A stretch of DNA of 64,000 bases from Zantedeschia hybrid cultivar (GCA_030544215.1 JARZZO010000009.1:54803129-54867128); one strand, 5' to 3'. Shown: positions 11,513 through 23,429, numbered from the stretch's first letter. Notes: generated by a model not told the origin, from the letters alone. Program-made: numbers and translations.

Positions 11513-11902
11513 CTTTGCTAAGCTTTTAAGGAGCATGCCACTTTAAAGATGATTTTTATGGAATTTATCAAATGTGGAAATCAGAATCCATCATGCAAAA
11601 GCAAATGAAGCAACATTCAACAAAATTCTCCTCTTTCAATGGAGAAACTTCCCAGCAGTAATAAACTTAAAAAGATTGTTTTCAAGTAAACACAAGCTTA
11701 TACTTGAAGCAACTCAATGTAAACAGAAAGTGACATTTATGTCAGATCCATTGCCAACAAATTTGATCAAGATACTTTCACAATTTTTTGTAAGCATGGG
11801 AAAAAGAGACTAAGCCTGCCATGATGAAGTAATCTATAATCTTAACCTGCGATAATGAAGCATTCTTTATAACCCATATGACAAACAAAGACTGAGATTT
11901 AC

Positions 11903-11960
11903 CAAGCGATTGCTCCAATAGCACCAAGGTGCATAAAAATTGACAACCAATATCGCATGC
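11903..11960 (-). CDS. PDIL5-4: PDIL5-4-like exon 6 (thioredoxin active site, CYWS)
   Basis: The acceptor TTTTGCAG ends at 11961 and the donor GTAAATC begins at 11902. The first G completes the Gln codon. The exon encodes HAILVVNFYAPWCYWSNRL, the beta strand and active-site helix of a thioredoxin domain. The usual C-x-x-C is C-Y-W-S here (C172, S175): the nucleophilic Cys stays and the resolving position is Ser. Known family members vary at this position, so this may be the inherited state. Flanking introns are 10.7 and 9.6 kb. Confidence 0.93.
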
Positions 11961-12600
11961 CTGCAAAAGATTCCCATTCGCATAAGAAAGCAACAAAATG
12001 TCATTCTTAGCATCCAAAGCAGTGATGATATGTTTCCAATTTTATTATTGTTAACCAGATCAATAATTTACCAACAGGTAAATAAGTGAAACAGAAAATA
12101 AATTAAATGATTGAAATGATTATTACATACTAATTTAAATGCCAGAGTTCACATACAACCTTTACCTCATATAAAAATAGTTGGACCTCAAAGCAACACA
12201 TGAATATAAGAAAAAACAGACCAATCCACCTAGTTGCGATAAAGTATGAAAAACTCATACCAGGGAATGTCTGCCACCTTCGTCATCCCAGGTGATTCAT
12301 CATTATTACACTTATTGACAAAACTTATCCCAGAGACACTAGGCTTCCTCACGGAACCATTTGTTTTGGACTAGATGGAGTGGTTTCTACATTTGTCTAA
12401 GCCTCCCAAGAGTTAAAGCTAGAACCAACTGAAAGGCAAGTTGAAAATGCTAACCACCATTTCACATAACCGACGGTTGTCCTTTTCATATTTAGTTTGG
12501 ACTTAAGAGTAGCTAGAGACTCATTATCATCAGCCATAAGAACATCAAAATACGCACTGCAAACGTTCTGTTTCTGAGGTGAAATCAAAATGTGAACTGC
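11961..12600. other. Intron 5, next to exon 6: nothing recognised
   Basis: AT-rich intron sequence directly upstream (in gene orientation) of the exon 6 acceptor. A minus-strand ORF at 12397-12588 has no recognisable domain and does not match any missing part of the PDIL5-4-like protein. 11513-11902, on the other side of exon 6, is equally empty. Confidence 0.5.
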
Positions 12601-13139
12601 TCACCGCGTGAAGGGAAAACAGTCATCACCTACACAGCAACCGGGCAACCGGGTGACAAGGTGCTTCAGAGTTATCAAGAAGACATGTGAACCTATTTGG
12701 ACCTAGCCTAGATCTCTCCTATGAGGCTATTTATTATTATTTAGCTTATTTGGAAAAATATAGGTCGGTTTTATTTACTTTATTTCTTGGACTATGAGAA
12801 GAACTCTCTCCTATATAGCCATACCCTGGTAGGGGAAGAACTCTCTCAGCCTGTCTCAGGCGGGGATCGAATTTTCCCACATCTCTACCTATGGAGGATA
12901 TCAGAGTTGCCGATGACGAGAAAATCCTTGGTGTCACTTTACATTGAGTAAGTGGCACAAAAATTATTCCATCGAGGGCTACGACCGAGGCGACAATGAT
13001 GATATCCTCCCGACTCGGCAAGGAAGTAGGAAACTCGATTTCTCACTTGATAGGGCCAAGAAGAGCAATTCACCTTCTTGGTTAAAATCATTGGTCCCAC
13101 CGGAAAAATATTTGTCAACAATTTATACCGAAACACCAA

Positions 13140-14135
13140 AATCCTTGTACCCCCAGGAGGCGTTGTATCCTAAAATTCAGTTAAAACTCCTTTGCGCCCC
13201 CGAGAGGCGTTGTATCCCAAAATTCAACCAAAAGTACTCTGAGCCCCCGGGATGCGTTGTATCTTGAAATTCGACGAAAATTACTTTGAGCCCCCGAGAG
13301 ACGTTGTATCCCAAAATTCAACCATAATTAATTTAAAGCATTGTATCTCGAAATTCGACCAAAATTATTTTTCTGCCCCGGGAGGCATTGTATCCTAAAG
13401 TTTTCCCATTACCACCCCGAGGAGGCGTTGTATCATGAAATCTCCAATTAACGCCCCAAAGAAGCATTGTATCCTGAAATCTCAAATTATCGCCCCGAGG
13501 AGGCGTTGTATCCTAAATTTTCCCATTCCGCCCCGAAGAGGCATTGTATCCTAAACTTTCCCCATTTCCGCCCCAAGGAGACGTTGTATTCTAAAATCTC
13601 TCTTTTCGCCCCGAAGAGACGTTGAATCCTAAAATTTTTCCTCCCCCCCCCCAAGAGGCGTTGTATCCTAAATTTTCCCATTCTGCCCGAAGGTATTGTA
13701 TCCTGAAAATTTCTCTTTTTGCCCCGAAGAGACGTTGAATCCTAAAATTTTTCCTCCCCCCCCCCCCCCCCCAAGAGGCGTTGTATCCTAAATTTTCCCA
13801 TTCTGCCCGAAGGCATTGTATCCTGAAAATTTCTCTTTTTGCCCCGAGGAGACGTTGTATCCTAAAATTACCCCTAGCATGCATTAGTCCCACTGACGTG
13901 CCGCGATAGGTTGAAATTTTCCTTTCCGCCCCGAGGAAGCGTTGTATCCTAAAATTGCCCCTGGCATGCATCAGTCCCACTGGCGTGCCGTGATGGGTCG
14001 AAATTTCCCTTTCTGCCTCGAGGAGGCGTTGTATTCTAAAATGCCCCTGATATACACCAGTCCCACTAGCGTGCCAAAAGGCTAAAATTTCTCTTTCCGC
14101 CTATGGGAAGCGTTGTATCCCAAAATCCAAAATTT
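13140..14135. repeat. Minisatellite, 38-42-bp unit (CCCCGAGGAGGCGTTGTATCC)
   Basis: Over twenty degenerate copies of a unit starting with CCCCGAGGAGGCGTTGTAT and continuing CCTAAAATTTTCCC. Spacing is 38-42 bp and longer where CATGCATxAGTCCCACT insertions occur (13870-14060). Two copies have expanded poly-C runs (13640 and 13756-13772). Minus-strand ORFs here only reflect the repeat (recurrent FRIQRL). Confidence 0.9.
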
Positions 14136-14276
14136 TGCCTGCCTGGGAGGCAGATATATCCCAGAAAAGGCAAAAATTTTCCTTTTCGCCTATGGGAGGT
14201 GTTGTATTCCAAAATTCAACTAATTGTCTTGCGGAACCATTGTATCCCAAAATTCACGGTTACCTAGAGTCCAGTT

Positions 14277-14880
14277 TTCTCAGAAACTCAAGAAATTCCT
14301 TAGCGGCTCATAGGGAGGCCTCAGTTCCCTACAGAAATTCCTTATCGATTCTCAGGGAAGACTTAGTTCCCTACAGAAATTCTTTAGCAGTTCTCAGGGA
14401 AGACTCAGTTCCCTACAGAAATTCCTTAGCGGTTCACAGGGAGGACTCAGTTCCCTACAGAAATTCCTTAGCAGTTCTCAGGAAAGACACAATTCCCCAC
14501 AGCGGCTCACAGGGAGGCCTCAATTTCCTACAGAAATTCCTTAGCGGCTCACAGGGAGGCATCAGTTCCCTACAGAAAGTCTTTAGCGGTTCTCAAGGAA
14601 GACTCAGTTCCCTACATAAATTCCTTAGCGGCTCACAAGGAGGCCTCAGTTCCCTACAGATAATTCCTTAGCGGCTCTCAGGGACGACTCAGTTCCCTAC
14701 AGAAATTCCTTAGCGGCTCACAAGGAAGCCTCAGTTCCCTACATAAATTCCTTACCGGCTCACAGGGAGACCTCAGTTCCCGACAGAAATTCATTAGCGG
14801 TTCTCAGGGAAGACTCAATTCCCTACATAAATTCCTTAGCTCAGTTCCCTACAGGAATTCCTTAGCGGTTCCCAGAAAAA
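14277..14880. repeat. Minisatellite, 42-bp unit (TTCCTTAGCGGCTCACAGGG)
   Basis: About 14 copies of a 42-bp unit: TTCCTTAGCGGCTCACAGGG followed by AGGCCTCAGTTCCCTACAGAAA. Because 42 is a multiple of three, one frame stays open across the array (14135-14671) and gives a 14-residue repeat (LAVLREDSVPYRNS). I regard it as part of the retroelement leader, not a real protein. Confidence 0.9.
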
Positions 14881-15009
14881 CCGTAATTCTCTACCGAATA
14901 AAAAAAAAAGAAAGAGAAAAAAAATAGGGCTTAAAAATGAGGTACCCTAACAGACTTAATCGATCCCGCCCTCAAAGAGATCGGTTAAAAGTAAAAAGGT
15001 CTCAAACCT

Positions 15010-15815
15010 AGCTATGGTGAAAACCCGAAAGGACACCTTAGGCAAATTCGGACAACCCCGCTGTGTGAAAACCCGCAAAGGCGCACAGGCAAAAATAAGA
15101 AGGAGCTAATACTGGTGAAAACCTGGAAAGGCCCTAGCATTAGTTTTAAAAAAAAGAAAGATACATGCAACATACGACAAAGCATTCATACCACTCAAGC
15201 ATAGCATTGATCTTCAAAAGAACATTTGTAATACACTGGAGCAATGGCAGAGCTCGAGACAAGCCCGCGAGGTAGCTCGAGTTCTTCGACAAAAGACAGG
15301 CAATAAGAACTACAATAGAAAAATAGCAGATCAACTCTGGCCCAGGGAAGAACCATGTCCCACCAGAGACTGTAATAGACCGTCTACCAGTAAATGGAAA
15401 ACTTCAAGCCTTTGAAGAAATTCGGCTCCATCTCCGAATGCTAGTCAAAGCGATGGTCGATGGTTGCCACAAAATAGTTCTCCCTCCAAACAAAGCTTCA
15501 AGAATATGTGCCTGCAAGCGCATAGCAGCAATCTAGACATCCGCGATACTAGAAAGGACAATACCCTTCTGATATTGAAGTATAGGAGTCTCCGCAACCC
15601 GAGCTGCATTGGTTGCCTCGATAGCTTCAATCTCGACCCGCTTTGGCGAAAGGCTACTCAACAATTGGCGGGACTGAAATATCTTCCTCTTTGTATCCCG
15701 CCATGGCAGCAACAATGATGTTGGAGGAGCCAAGGAGGGCGTGGCAAATGCCCAAGATACTGGGGTCGCTTTGCAGCAACCTTAAGATCAAGTTCAGCCT
15801 TAGATTATAGAGCAG
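15010..15815 (+). other. Retroelement leader before gag
   Basis: Contains three GTGAAAACC blocks (15018, 15077 and 15115), each followed by CCGAAAGG, CGCAAAGG or TGGAAAGG, and short purine tracts. Overlapping small ORFs at 15445-15836 on both strands show no domain. Probably the untranslated leader of the Tat/Ogre-like element. Confidence 0.4.
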
Positions 15816-17947
15816 ATGATGCAAGAAAATCAACAACTCAGGGCCTTACCCTATAGCCTAGTACAGAAGATGGAGGAGCAACAAAGGGCAGCCCAAGTCC
15901 CTCTAGTACACGCAAGAGCAACAATTGTGTCGGCAGTGGTAAGGCCACAGGTCGTTGAGGTCAACTTTAACCCCGATGATGCACAAGAAGAGTGGGCAGA
16001 GGAGCCCAACCTTAATGGCCAACTGCTTCAGCAGATGATGCAACAGTACTGCAGAAGCATCTTATTGAACAAATTGTAGAAGCTAAAATGGCAAAACATG
16101 ACGCAAAGATGAGCACAATCGACTTATATACAGTGCATTCCCAATTCATAATATGTTCAAAAAGCTCCCGCCGGATCATAGCAAACGCCTCAAAGTCACT
16201 AGATATGACGGAGAAGGCTCGGCTCAAGAGCATATAGCTCATCATATGAGCGACCTGAGAGAGTTGGCTACTGATGAAGCCTATCTCATGAGGTTCTTCT
16301 CTACCTCCCTCAAATGCAGGGTTTGTCGTACCGGCTTGACTCGTACCGACTCGGGCGACTCGTACCGTATCAGGATGAACCCGAGTCGGTGCGACTCGAT
16401 CGAGTATGTACGATATAACCATGTGACTCGTACGAGTCGACACGAGTCAACCCGACTCGTACCGGATCATGGGAGATCTGAGTCGGTCCGACTCGTCGAG
16501 TCGGCAAACCTTGCTCAAATGCACGGCATTCCAATGGTATGCCAAATTGAAGCCCAACTCTATTAACAGCTGGGGCGAGATGCAGAAAAAAAATCGTTGA
16601 CCGCTTAAAAGTGTCCGGGTACAAGTTCATCGTCATTGAATTGGTGACATTAAAGTAAGGCAAGAATCAGTCCGTTGTTGATTATATTAAGAAATGGCGG
16701 AATCTCAATATGAGGTGCGACAACCCTCCGGTCCACGAGGACGCGGTGAGGCTTTGCAAAAGAGGTTTAAAGCCTGAGATAAATGAGAAGTTGATTGGTG
16801 CCAATGTCAAAAACTTTGATCAACTCCATAATATAGTGACAGAGATCGAATGTTCTTCACCGATCACCCCACCGTGTTTTCCAACAACATGAAGGCTGCA
16901 AGGGAGCAGGAACCGCTACAAAAGAAGTTAATACATTTGATTTTACTTTAGCTGTGGAGAAAACTGAGGGCAAAGGAGGCCCCGGTACATCAACAGCCAA
17001 TAAGAAAGGGGAAGGGAAGACACCAGTCACCTCTCTCAATGAAAGAATGAGAAAGCCTTATTCCTTTGTCAAGGAGCATACAAAAAGACTATTTGAGACA
17101 TGCATGCGGGCAAATCTCATGTCGCTCGCGAAACCCGAGAAACTCGTTGAATCCGGTAGGGTGGACGAGCCGAACTATTGTCCATATCATCGCATGTTGA
17201 GGCATGTGATAGAAGATTGCTATGTCTACAAGGATGAGATCGAGAAACTCATCCAAGAAGGCATCGTGCAAATGGGCAAATACTTGATAAACCCTCTCCA
17301 GCCCCACCAGAAAGCCAAGCAAACATTTGCTGTCAATGTCATATATATAAGTGAGAGCTCCTCAGGGTTTCATCCCGAAAAATAAGATACAAGGGCCTCC
17401 TAGAGCGTGAGGCAACACCATCATATACTCCAACAACCCCTCCTCCAAAGGAGTCAATATGGCAGCATTGGAGGAAATACACGTAAGCTTGGGACGGTCA
17501 TATCAATAAGAAGAGCTCACCCAGATGGTAGAAGGCCTTTCAAGACAATTGACAGAAGTCCTGGCAATGGATAAAGTCAATAGGTTCTTCTCCTCCGAAG
17601 AGCTAGGGTCGGAATGTGACCACCCTTCTAGAAAGGAGGGTAAACAAGCTTTGGACCCGAATGAGGCGTCAAACACTCATCAACGGGAGGAGACCGCATT
17701 CCAGAGGAAAAGTCAAGAAGGCGCAAATACGCCTAGAAAAGGCCGACATGCTAAGCGGGTTGCTGATAAAGGAGCAGGGATATGCTTCAAAAGCTCCCAA
17801 ATCCTAAGGGAAAGGCTCGCAAAGCTATATTCCTTTCCAAGGGACAAAGTCTATGAACTCTTCAAGCTATGCATGAGGAAGAGAGCAATCACTCTCCCTA
17901 AGCTAAGAAGAGAGGAAGAAAAGGAGCAAAATACGAAGAGGTCATAA
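15816..17947 (+). pseudogene. Tat/Ogre-type gag, broken and interrupted by a MITE
   Basis: Pieces in order: 15816-16079 (Gln-rich N-terminus); 16153-16310 with KVTRYDGEGSAQEHIAHHM, a Ty3-type gag core; after the MITE (16522 on) TAFQWYAKLKPNSINSWGEM; 16710-16892 with AVRLCKRGLKPEINEKLIGA; 16954-17385 with PYSFVKEHTKRLFETCMRA and PNYCPYHRMLRHVIEDCYVY, typical of Ogre/Tat gag; 17525-17947 with a second, weaker copy of the latter block (YSFPRDKVYELFKLCMRKRA). Stops and frameshifts separate the pieces. Gag proteins form the particle around the element RNA. Confidence 0.7.
16317..16513. mobile_element. hAT-type MITE, 197 bp, inserted in gag, perfect 8-bp duplication
   Basis: CTCAAATG occurs at 16309-16316 and 16514-16521. 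The ends CAGGGTTTGTCG and (reverse-complemented) CAAGGTTTGCCG are inverted. The interior is full of GACTCG/CGAGTC motifs. Removing it with one target copy restores gag reading STSLKCTAFQWYAKL. A larger relative with the same motifs sits at 42104-42702. Confidence 0.9.
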
Positions 17948-17950
17948 AAA

Positions 17951-18599
17951 GGCCAAGGGAAAACTCTGCTGCGTTCCACTCAAGAATTCAAGACCTTCAA
18001 GGGTTTCAGTACAGGTTTTGTATGATGCACGCATACTGCTTGAGTGACCATAGTTGTCTATTTTTTTGTGCATCCATATTGCTTGCATGGCCAAGTATTA
18101 ACGTGCATGTAACTTGGATCATATGACCCTCATGCTCCATTAATCAAAAACACTTATCATATTAATGAGCCATCGTTTATTTGTGGAACTTGCTTAACTT
18201 GCTTAATGGGCTATAGCCATACTCCTCTTTACCTAGAAGTCATTTAATAAAATCTGCCCTAAAGGACACTTAATGGATCGAGGAGCTTATGACATTTTGT
18301 ACCCTCCTCCTATGTCAATCAAGACTACCCTTTAGTGGGCTTCATTTGAAATAAATTCATCATGCCCGACATGTCTGGATGCAATTTTTTAAAACCCAAC
18401 AAGTTGTCCCTTGATTTTGGGGTGCTGTCCAAATGACCGAATTGACCTTGGACTCACTACCTACCTTAACTCAAATCCAAAGATACCTTCAAATCAACCA
18501 AACATGCATGTCACCAACAATGAATTAAATACGGGACACTAGCCCAAGTGAAGAATCTAATGACTCCAATGGCTCCAAAATGACCTAAATGCCCTCACA
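17951..18599. other. Sequence downstream of gag, nothing recognised
   Basis: AT-rich sequence with no protease or RT reading. It may belong to the same LTR element, but no polypurine tract or LTR start could be defined. Confidence 0.4.
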
Positions 18600-19040
18600 A
18601 CCCTTGACAACCCACTCAACTATTGAACAAGTAAAAATGACCAAAATATCTTTCCGATGATAAAAATCTGTAAAAATCACAGAAACATTATAAAAAAAAT
18701 GTAAAAATCACCCGACATACCTTAAATACCCTCAACACCCTAAAAATGTCCTTAAATGTCCTCAGAACCTTGAAAATGACCAAAACACCCCTCCATCTAC
18801 AAAAATCTGTAAAAAATCACAGAAAATCCTAAAAATGTAAAAATCACCCAACATTCCTCAAATGCCCTCAGAACCCTAAAATATGCAGAAAATTATCAAA
18901 ATACCCTTAATGCACTAAAAAGCATTAAAAATCACAGAAAATTTATAAAAATGTTAAATCACCTAAAATATGCTACATACCCTTAAAATCTGATACTTTT
19001 AAAATTTATCAAAATACCCCTACAGCCCAAAAAACACTTA
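18600..19040. repeat. Degenerate tandem repeat, period about 130 bp
   Basis: TCTGTAAAAATCACAGAAA recurs with changes near 18665, 18800 and 18925, followed each time by ATAAAAATGTAAAAATCACC and CCTCAxAxxCCCTxAAAAT blocks. Copies are strongly diverged. Confidence 0.6.
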
Positions 19041-19299
19041 AAACAGCCCAGGAATACATCCTAAAGTCTTAAAATCTTCTTAATCTATTAAAACTCATCA
19101 CAAACACTAAAATGACCCTAATGCCGCTATACCCTTCACCTCTACATAATTACTAAAATACCCCTTTTGGGTTTAAACCATTTGGAAAATCCAAAACCCC
19201 TTAAAAATCTTTTAAACTACATTAAATCAATCAAACATATCCTAAGCCAGAGTAAAGCTTTGGGGCTTAATTCAAATAGTGCTTTCAACACTTGAACTG

Positions 19300-19450
19300 C
19301 ATCCTTTGTGGTTGAGTTCTCTTTAAGGACATCACTGGACAATTAATCAAGAGTTGTCGATCGGTTGATCGGCGTAATTAAACACTAACCGAGGTCAGTG
19401 GGGAAGAGGTCAAGTTCTCATATCCTCGCTTGATCTGAAGTCGCAGACTC
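19300..19450 (-). repeat. LTR-like segment, inverted relative to 7130 and 9880
   Basis: Reverse-complemented, it reads CCCCACTGACCTCGGTTAGT then GTTTAATTACGCCGATCAAC, close to the segment at 7130-7195 and partly to 9880-9950. This points to a dispersed LTR family with copies in both orientations in introns 5 and 6. Confidence 0.4.
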
Positions 19451-20589
19451 CCCGAGCCCAAGGGCTCATCCTAAGTCCTCATAGTCAACCCAAAAATACC
19501 TACCTATATTTATCTGCTCATTCAAACGAAAATAAAAAAGATATAGGGAAGCGAACACTGATTTACATGTTTAATTGAAGTTTAATTGCATCAATAATGA
19601 CAAGCTCCAAAATTTTTAAACCCTAATTTTGATAAAAATAAAGGACTTCATCACAAATGTAAAAATTAAATGCGCAATCATGCATCAATTGACGTAATTG
19701 ACTTATTTACATGTTTAATTAAGGTTTAATTGCATCAATCAATGATTAAACCTTAATTCATGTGAAAGTTGGGGATTTCACCTATTCTTTTCAATTTCAT
19801 ATATATAGATCTCCAATCATGTATTCACTATATTAATGAAGCATTTAAAATGCAAATCTATCACTTTTTTATTTTATTTTAATTTTTAAAATTAAAAATA
19901 ATTTTTTTACCTTGATGTCCAATCATGTATTCCTCCGTCAAGCCATGGGAGTGAACTTAAAGAGAAATACTACAAAGTTCAAATCATCAAGCCATGAGCT
20001 TAGCCCCTCGACCTGTAGCAGGTAGCAGGTGTCCTTGAAAACCCCGGTACATGTAGGTGTGCCATCCACAACCCTAATACCAATCGACTCTCTCCAACTT
20101 GGAAGAACTAACCCCTAACAAAGTAAAGCTATTATATCTATCAAGAAAGTTTGCATCAATCCTTTGAAATTCATCAGGTGTAACTCACAAATAATCTATC
20201 CAAGGCCAAACTTTCCACCTGACTAAGTAGCACCATTAGACTAGCATCCATCATGTGGAAGTTAGGATAGACCCATCATCCAACACATCCTCAATCTCCT
20301 CATGCCTGGCCTGGCTAGTAATAATCATATAGTTGATGGTGCAAGTAGAATAGAAAAAGGCTAGAGGCAAAATAGAGCTGCAATGTGGAATGTAGCAAAT
20401 GCCCATGAAATTCAAGCTCACAAATCCTGCAAGATGCTACCTTCTTCTCAAAGGAGGGGGAATTTCTAGCAGAGACAAGGACTTGTTGATAATAAATAGA
20501 GGTAATACATCCAAAAAAGACATGAGATGAGATACCTCCTAACAAGACAAACCAAACTAACAATTCCAAAGACAATAACCGCACTGTAT
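19451..20589. other. Intron 5 sequence, nothing recognised
   Basis: AT-rich. TTTACATGTTTAATTxAxGTTTAATTGCATCAAT occurs twice (about 19561 and 19705), a short direct repeat of unclear origin. No coding match. Confidence 0.45.
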
Positions 20590-20628
20590 ACATACACATA
20601 TATATACATACACACACACACACATATA
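20590..20628. repeat. Compound (TA)n/(CA)n microsatellite
   Basis: TACACATATATATACATACA followed by CACACACACACATATATA. The minus-strand ORF over it (20315-20671) is partly microsatellite and not a gene. Confidence 0.85.
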
Positions 20629-20631
20629 TAA

Positions 20632-21105
20632 TCTGGGGGGCATCTAAGTTAGATCCCCCCCCCAAACCCACGGCCCCATGATAAAAAAATAAAAAAAATA
20701 AAAAAAATCATAAATCTTTAGATACTAAAATAGTCCCCTTAGGGTTGATCTCATCTCCAAGGCTTTAATTTTCATCGTCTAATCTTGAAAATCCAATCAT
20801 ATACGTATAAAGAACAATGTCTAAAAATATTAAAAAAATAGTCAAAAATTTTCAATTTGTCATATTAATCCTTAAGGTTGATCCCATCCCATGGGGTTTT
20901 AATTTTGATCCCCAAAGAGTGACGAATTTGATTGGACGGCTACAATTGATTTCATTGAACGGACGGTGAAAACTAAATCTAAAGGGGTGGGAAACAACCT
21001 AGAGGGGAGTACTTGAATATTTAAATTTTTTGGTGATTTCTTTTTTTTATTTTTTTGAAATCGGGATGGGGGGTTTTGGGATTATATGTGCCCCAGTGCA
21101 CGTCA
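20632..21105. mobile_element. Possible MITE with imperfect inverted ends
   Basis: The left end CTGGGGGGCATCTAAGTTAG is followed by a C-rich then A-rich block. The right end, reverse-complemented, is CTGGGGCACATATAATCCC followed by a C-rich then A-rich block. The interior has no coding potential. No target duplication was identified. Confidence 0.4.
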
Positions 21106-22616
21106 TAGCTGGCTCCTATATATCTATACACATTTTGCCATCTTTCCTCTCCCATATGTTGCTCCTAGTCCATGTTCCCATTCCTACTCCCAAAGAAAAA
21201 TTGAATGTAAAACTAGCCTGCTCTATGTTTCTAAGCAATCGACATCCGCCGCAAACATCCAAGCTAGTGTCAACACTGCAACAAGACTGAAAAATGGCTA
21301 AAAGAAACCCAAGACATACAAAATCAATGTCTCAAGTCTCAACCCCAGGTCCAATAAAGCTATGCCAGACCAAAAAGTAGAGACAACAAACCCCTCCGAC
21401 GATCAAACAACAAGAATAATACAACCCTCTATATCTTCACACCGAAAACATTATACAGTCCTCCAAAAACTAAATGATTTTTTTACTTTAAAGGTTTTTT
21501 TTTAAAATCTAACATTCAAATAAAGGCTAAGATAAAATTCTCTTTTTCCAGGGAAAATCATATTTTTCTAGAAGTGAAGGGAAAATCACAAATAAAAATA
21601 TCAAAATGTTTTAAGTCAAACATTACCCTCCAATCCTATTTTAAAATAAGGGCCAACAATTTTTCCTTTATAGAGAAGTCATATCCTTTTGAGCCACTTT
21701 GATGCATCCATTGATGCCTCAGCAGCAGACAACCAGCCTTACCACGGCACCTACAATGCTACCATCCTGCTCTTACCCTCATTGTTCCTGCTCCCACCTG
21801 GCCATCATGCCTCATCATTGTTGACATCCCACAGCCCAAAGCATGTTGTCTCCTCCACAACGCCTGTAGCCACCCAGCCTCCTCTATCACACCTCCTCCA
21901 TCACAGATACAGTACAAGTCCACCGAAGACATTAGTAATAACTAAGACTTTTAAGATCACCTATATGAGTCCCCTTATAAGTGGGACGATGACTATGTGC
22001 TTTTCAAGGTTGTGAGCCGTACCATGATAGCAACACAGGCTACCTTTCAAGGAATACCCTTCACTCCCTGATCCTGCACATAGCCCCAATCTTCTCTTCA
22101 TCACCCTAAAATTGAACTGGACGTATATTGGATAGAACCAGCCAAAATGAACCAGATAGAACCAGTCCCGTTAAGGATTCTGCATTTTAATTGCTTGCAA
22201 CTTAGGACACATTTATCTGCAAAGATACAATTGTGTGCAGCAAGAATTCACATGTCCAAAAAATCTCAAAACAAAGAACAGTTATCGTCCGCCAATATAT
22301 TGCTTCCTGAACCGTAGACTAACATTCTGCAAATGTGAGTTATACGTTATACATTAGGAATGGAAAATGAGAACCACCAACCAAGAAAAAGAGCCAATTC
22401 ATGATATCAACAACATGACGAGATAAATGTGGTTTCCGATCCATAAACCACCTTTCTTTTTTCATCTCAGGAGAAATGAACAAAGAAAAACAAAGCTATA
22501 TTGTTCCTGAGAGTAAAGGACAACAGATAGAAGTAATAGAAGTAGGCATTAAGATGTGCAGCTCAATACAAATTGAAACAATGAAAAAGCAGATAAACCA
22601 GTTACTGACAACTTAC
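21106..22616. other. Intron 5 sequence next to exon 5: no gene recognised
   Basis: Small ORFs (for example 21689-22015) are Ser/Pro/His-rich with no domain and no start context. Nothing here resembles the missing parts of the host protein. The donor of exon 5 begins at 22616. Confidence 0.5.
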
Positions 22617-22807
22617 TGGTGTGAGTAATGATCAAAATTATTAGCAGTTAGCTTAGCAGAGCCTTCACCAGAATCATAGTCTTCTTCAATTTCATCTCCA
22701 TGGTTATTTACTACTGGAATTGGTCCAGAATGGAATTCAGAACCAGTTGACTTCATATTGGGATCTATTGAAAATTTACGAACAGTTTTCGTTATGTTTA
22801 ACCTGTT
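22617..22807 (-). CDS. PDIL5-4: PDIL5-4-like exon 5 (191 bp; ERGIC_N end and linker to thioredoxin)
   Basis: The acceptor TTTTGCAG ends at 22808 and the donor GTAAGT begins at 22616. It encodes residues 96-159, starting NRLNITKTVRKFSIDPNMK and ending NFDHYSH plus a split Gln codon. An acidic linker (DEIEEDYDSGEGS) precedes the thioredoxin fold. This is the longest exon in the window. The intron-retained reading shows a stop right after the split codon, which agrees with the donor choice. Confidence 0.93.
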
Positions 22808-23429
22808 CTGCAAAAGGAGGAGATGCATTATAAATTCAGCTGACACATCACTTGGATTGTGATAATAGAACATAAACACTCTGGAACAGTCAAAAGCTGG
22901 TATAGATGAATGATTGGACAATTTCACTCATATGATCTGATATTCAAAAAAAACATTTAAAAACCAAGAAATAAGGGTTTTATGACCACCATCGGAAAAC
23001 CTTTCTAAACGAACAAGCTAAGTGATATATGTAACACAAAAATTGATTCAGACCACCCATGAAACATCACTAAGGCCAATGATCCATCATCTTCGATTGC
23101 TTAATCACAAAGAAGATGATCATCATGACTCCAAGATGGCATAGAAGTCTGCATGCAAAGATATACCTCTTGATCCCAAATCTGTTTCAGAATTTGAGCA
23201 CAGTAGTAGTCTGCATCCAAGGATACACCTCTTATCCCCAGATCGGGATCCCTTTTTTTCTTTTTTGAAGGTGATCTGTTTCCAAATTTGAGCCCACCAG
23301 AACTAATCATTGACTGTTTGTTGATTCATCTCATTGTTTCATTGAAACAAGTGACACATGGATCTAAACTGACACAGGTTCAATAAAGGGAGGAAAAAAA
23401 ATTGACAGTAAATGAAACTTCCAAACTAC
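22808..23429. other. Intron 4 next to exon 5
   Basis: No gene. An imperfect direct repeat of about 35 bp (GTCTGCATGCAAAGATATAC and GTCTGCATCCAAGGATACAC, each followed by CTCTT...ATCCC) is visible at 23150 and 23210. Confidence 0.5.

Larger units (their letters stand above)
12600..17950 (+). mobile_element. Decayed Tat/Ogre-like LTR retrotransposon, 5' region and gag
   Basis: A plus-strand element with an LTR-like region (12600-13140, containing TATATAGCC), two minisatellites (13140-14135, 14277-14880), a leader with GGTGAAAACCTGGAAAGGC-type blocks (15010-15140), and a broken gag (15816-17947). Repeat-rich leaders and this gag type are known in Tat/Ogre elements. No protease, RT or integrase was found after gag, so it may be a non-autonomous or truncated copy. 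LTR borders and target duplication could not be fixed. Confidence 0.6.

Noticed and set aside
12397..12588. Possible extra host exon in intron 5
   Set aside because: The reading does not match any PDIL5-4 segment, and exons 5 and 6 already join in phase without it.
13140..14135. CRISPR-like array
   Set aside because: Units are degenerate and contiguous with no unique spacers, and the DNA is from a plant nucleus.
14135..14671. 178-codon ORF with 14-residue repeats
   Set aside because: It is the 42-bp minisatellite read in its one open frame; no domain and no gene context.
22613..22927. The full minus-strand ORF as one gene
   Set aside because: Only 22617-22807 is coding; the part above 22808 is intron read-through ending at a clear TTTTGCAG acceptor.
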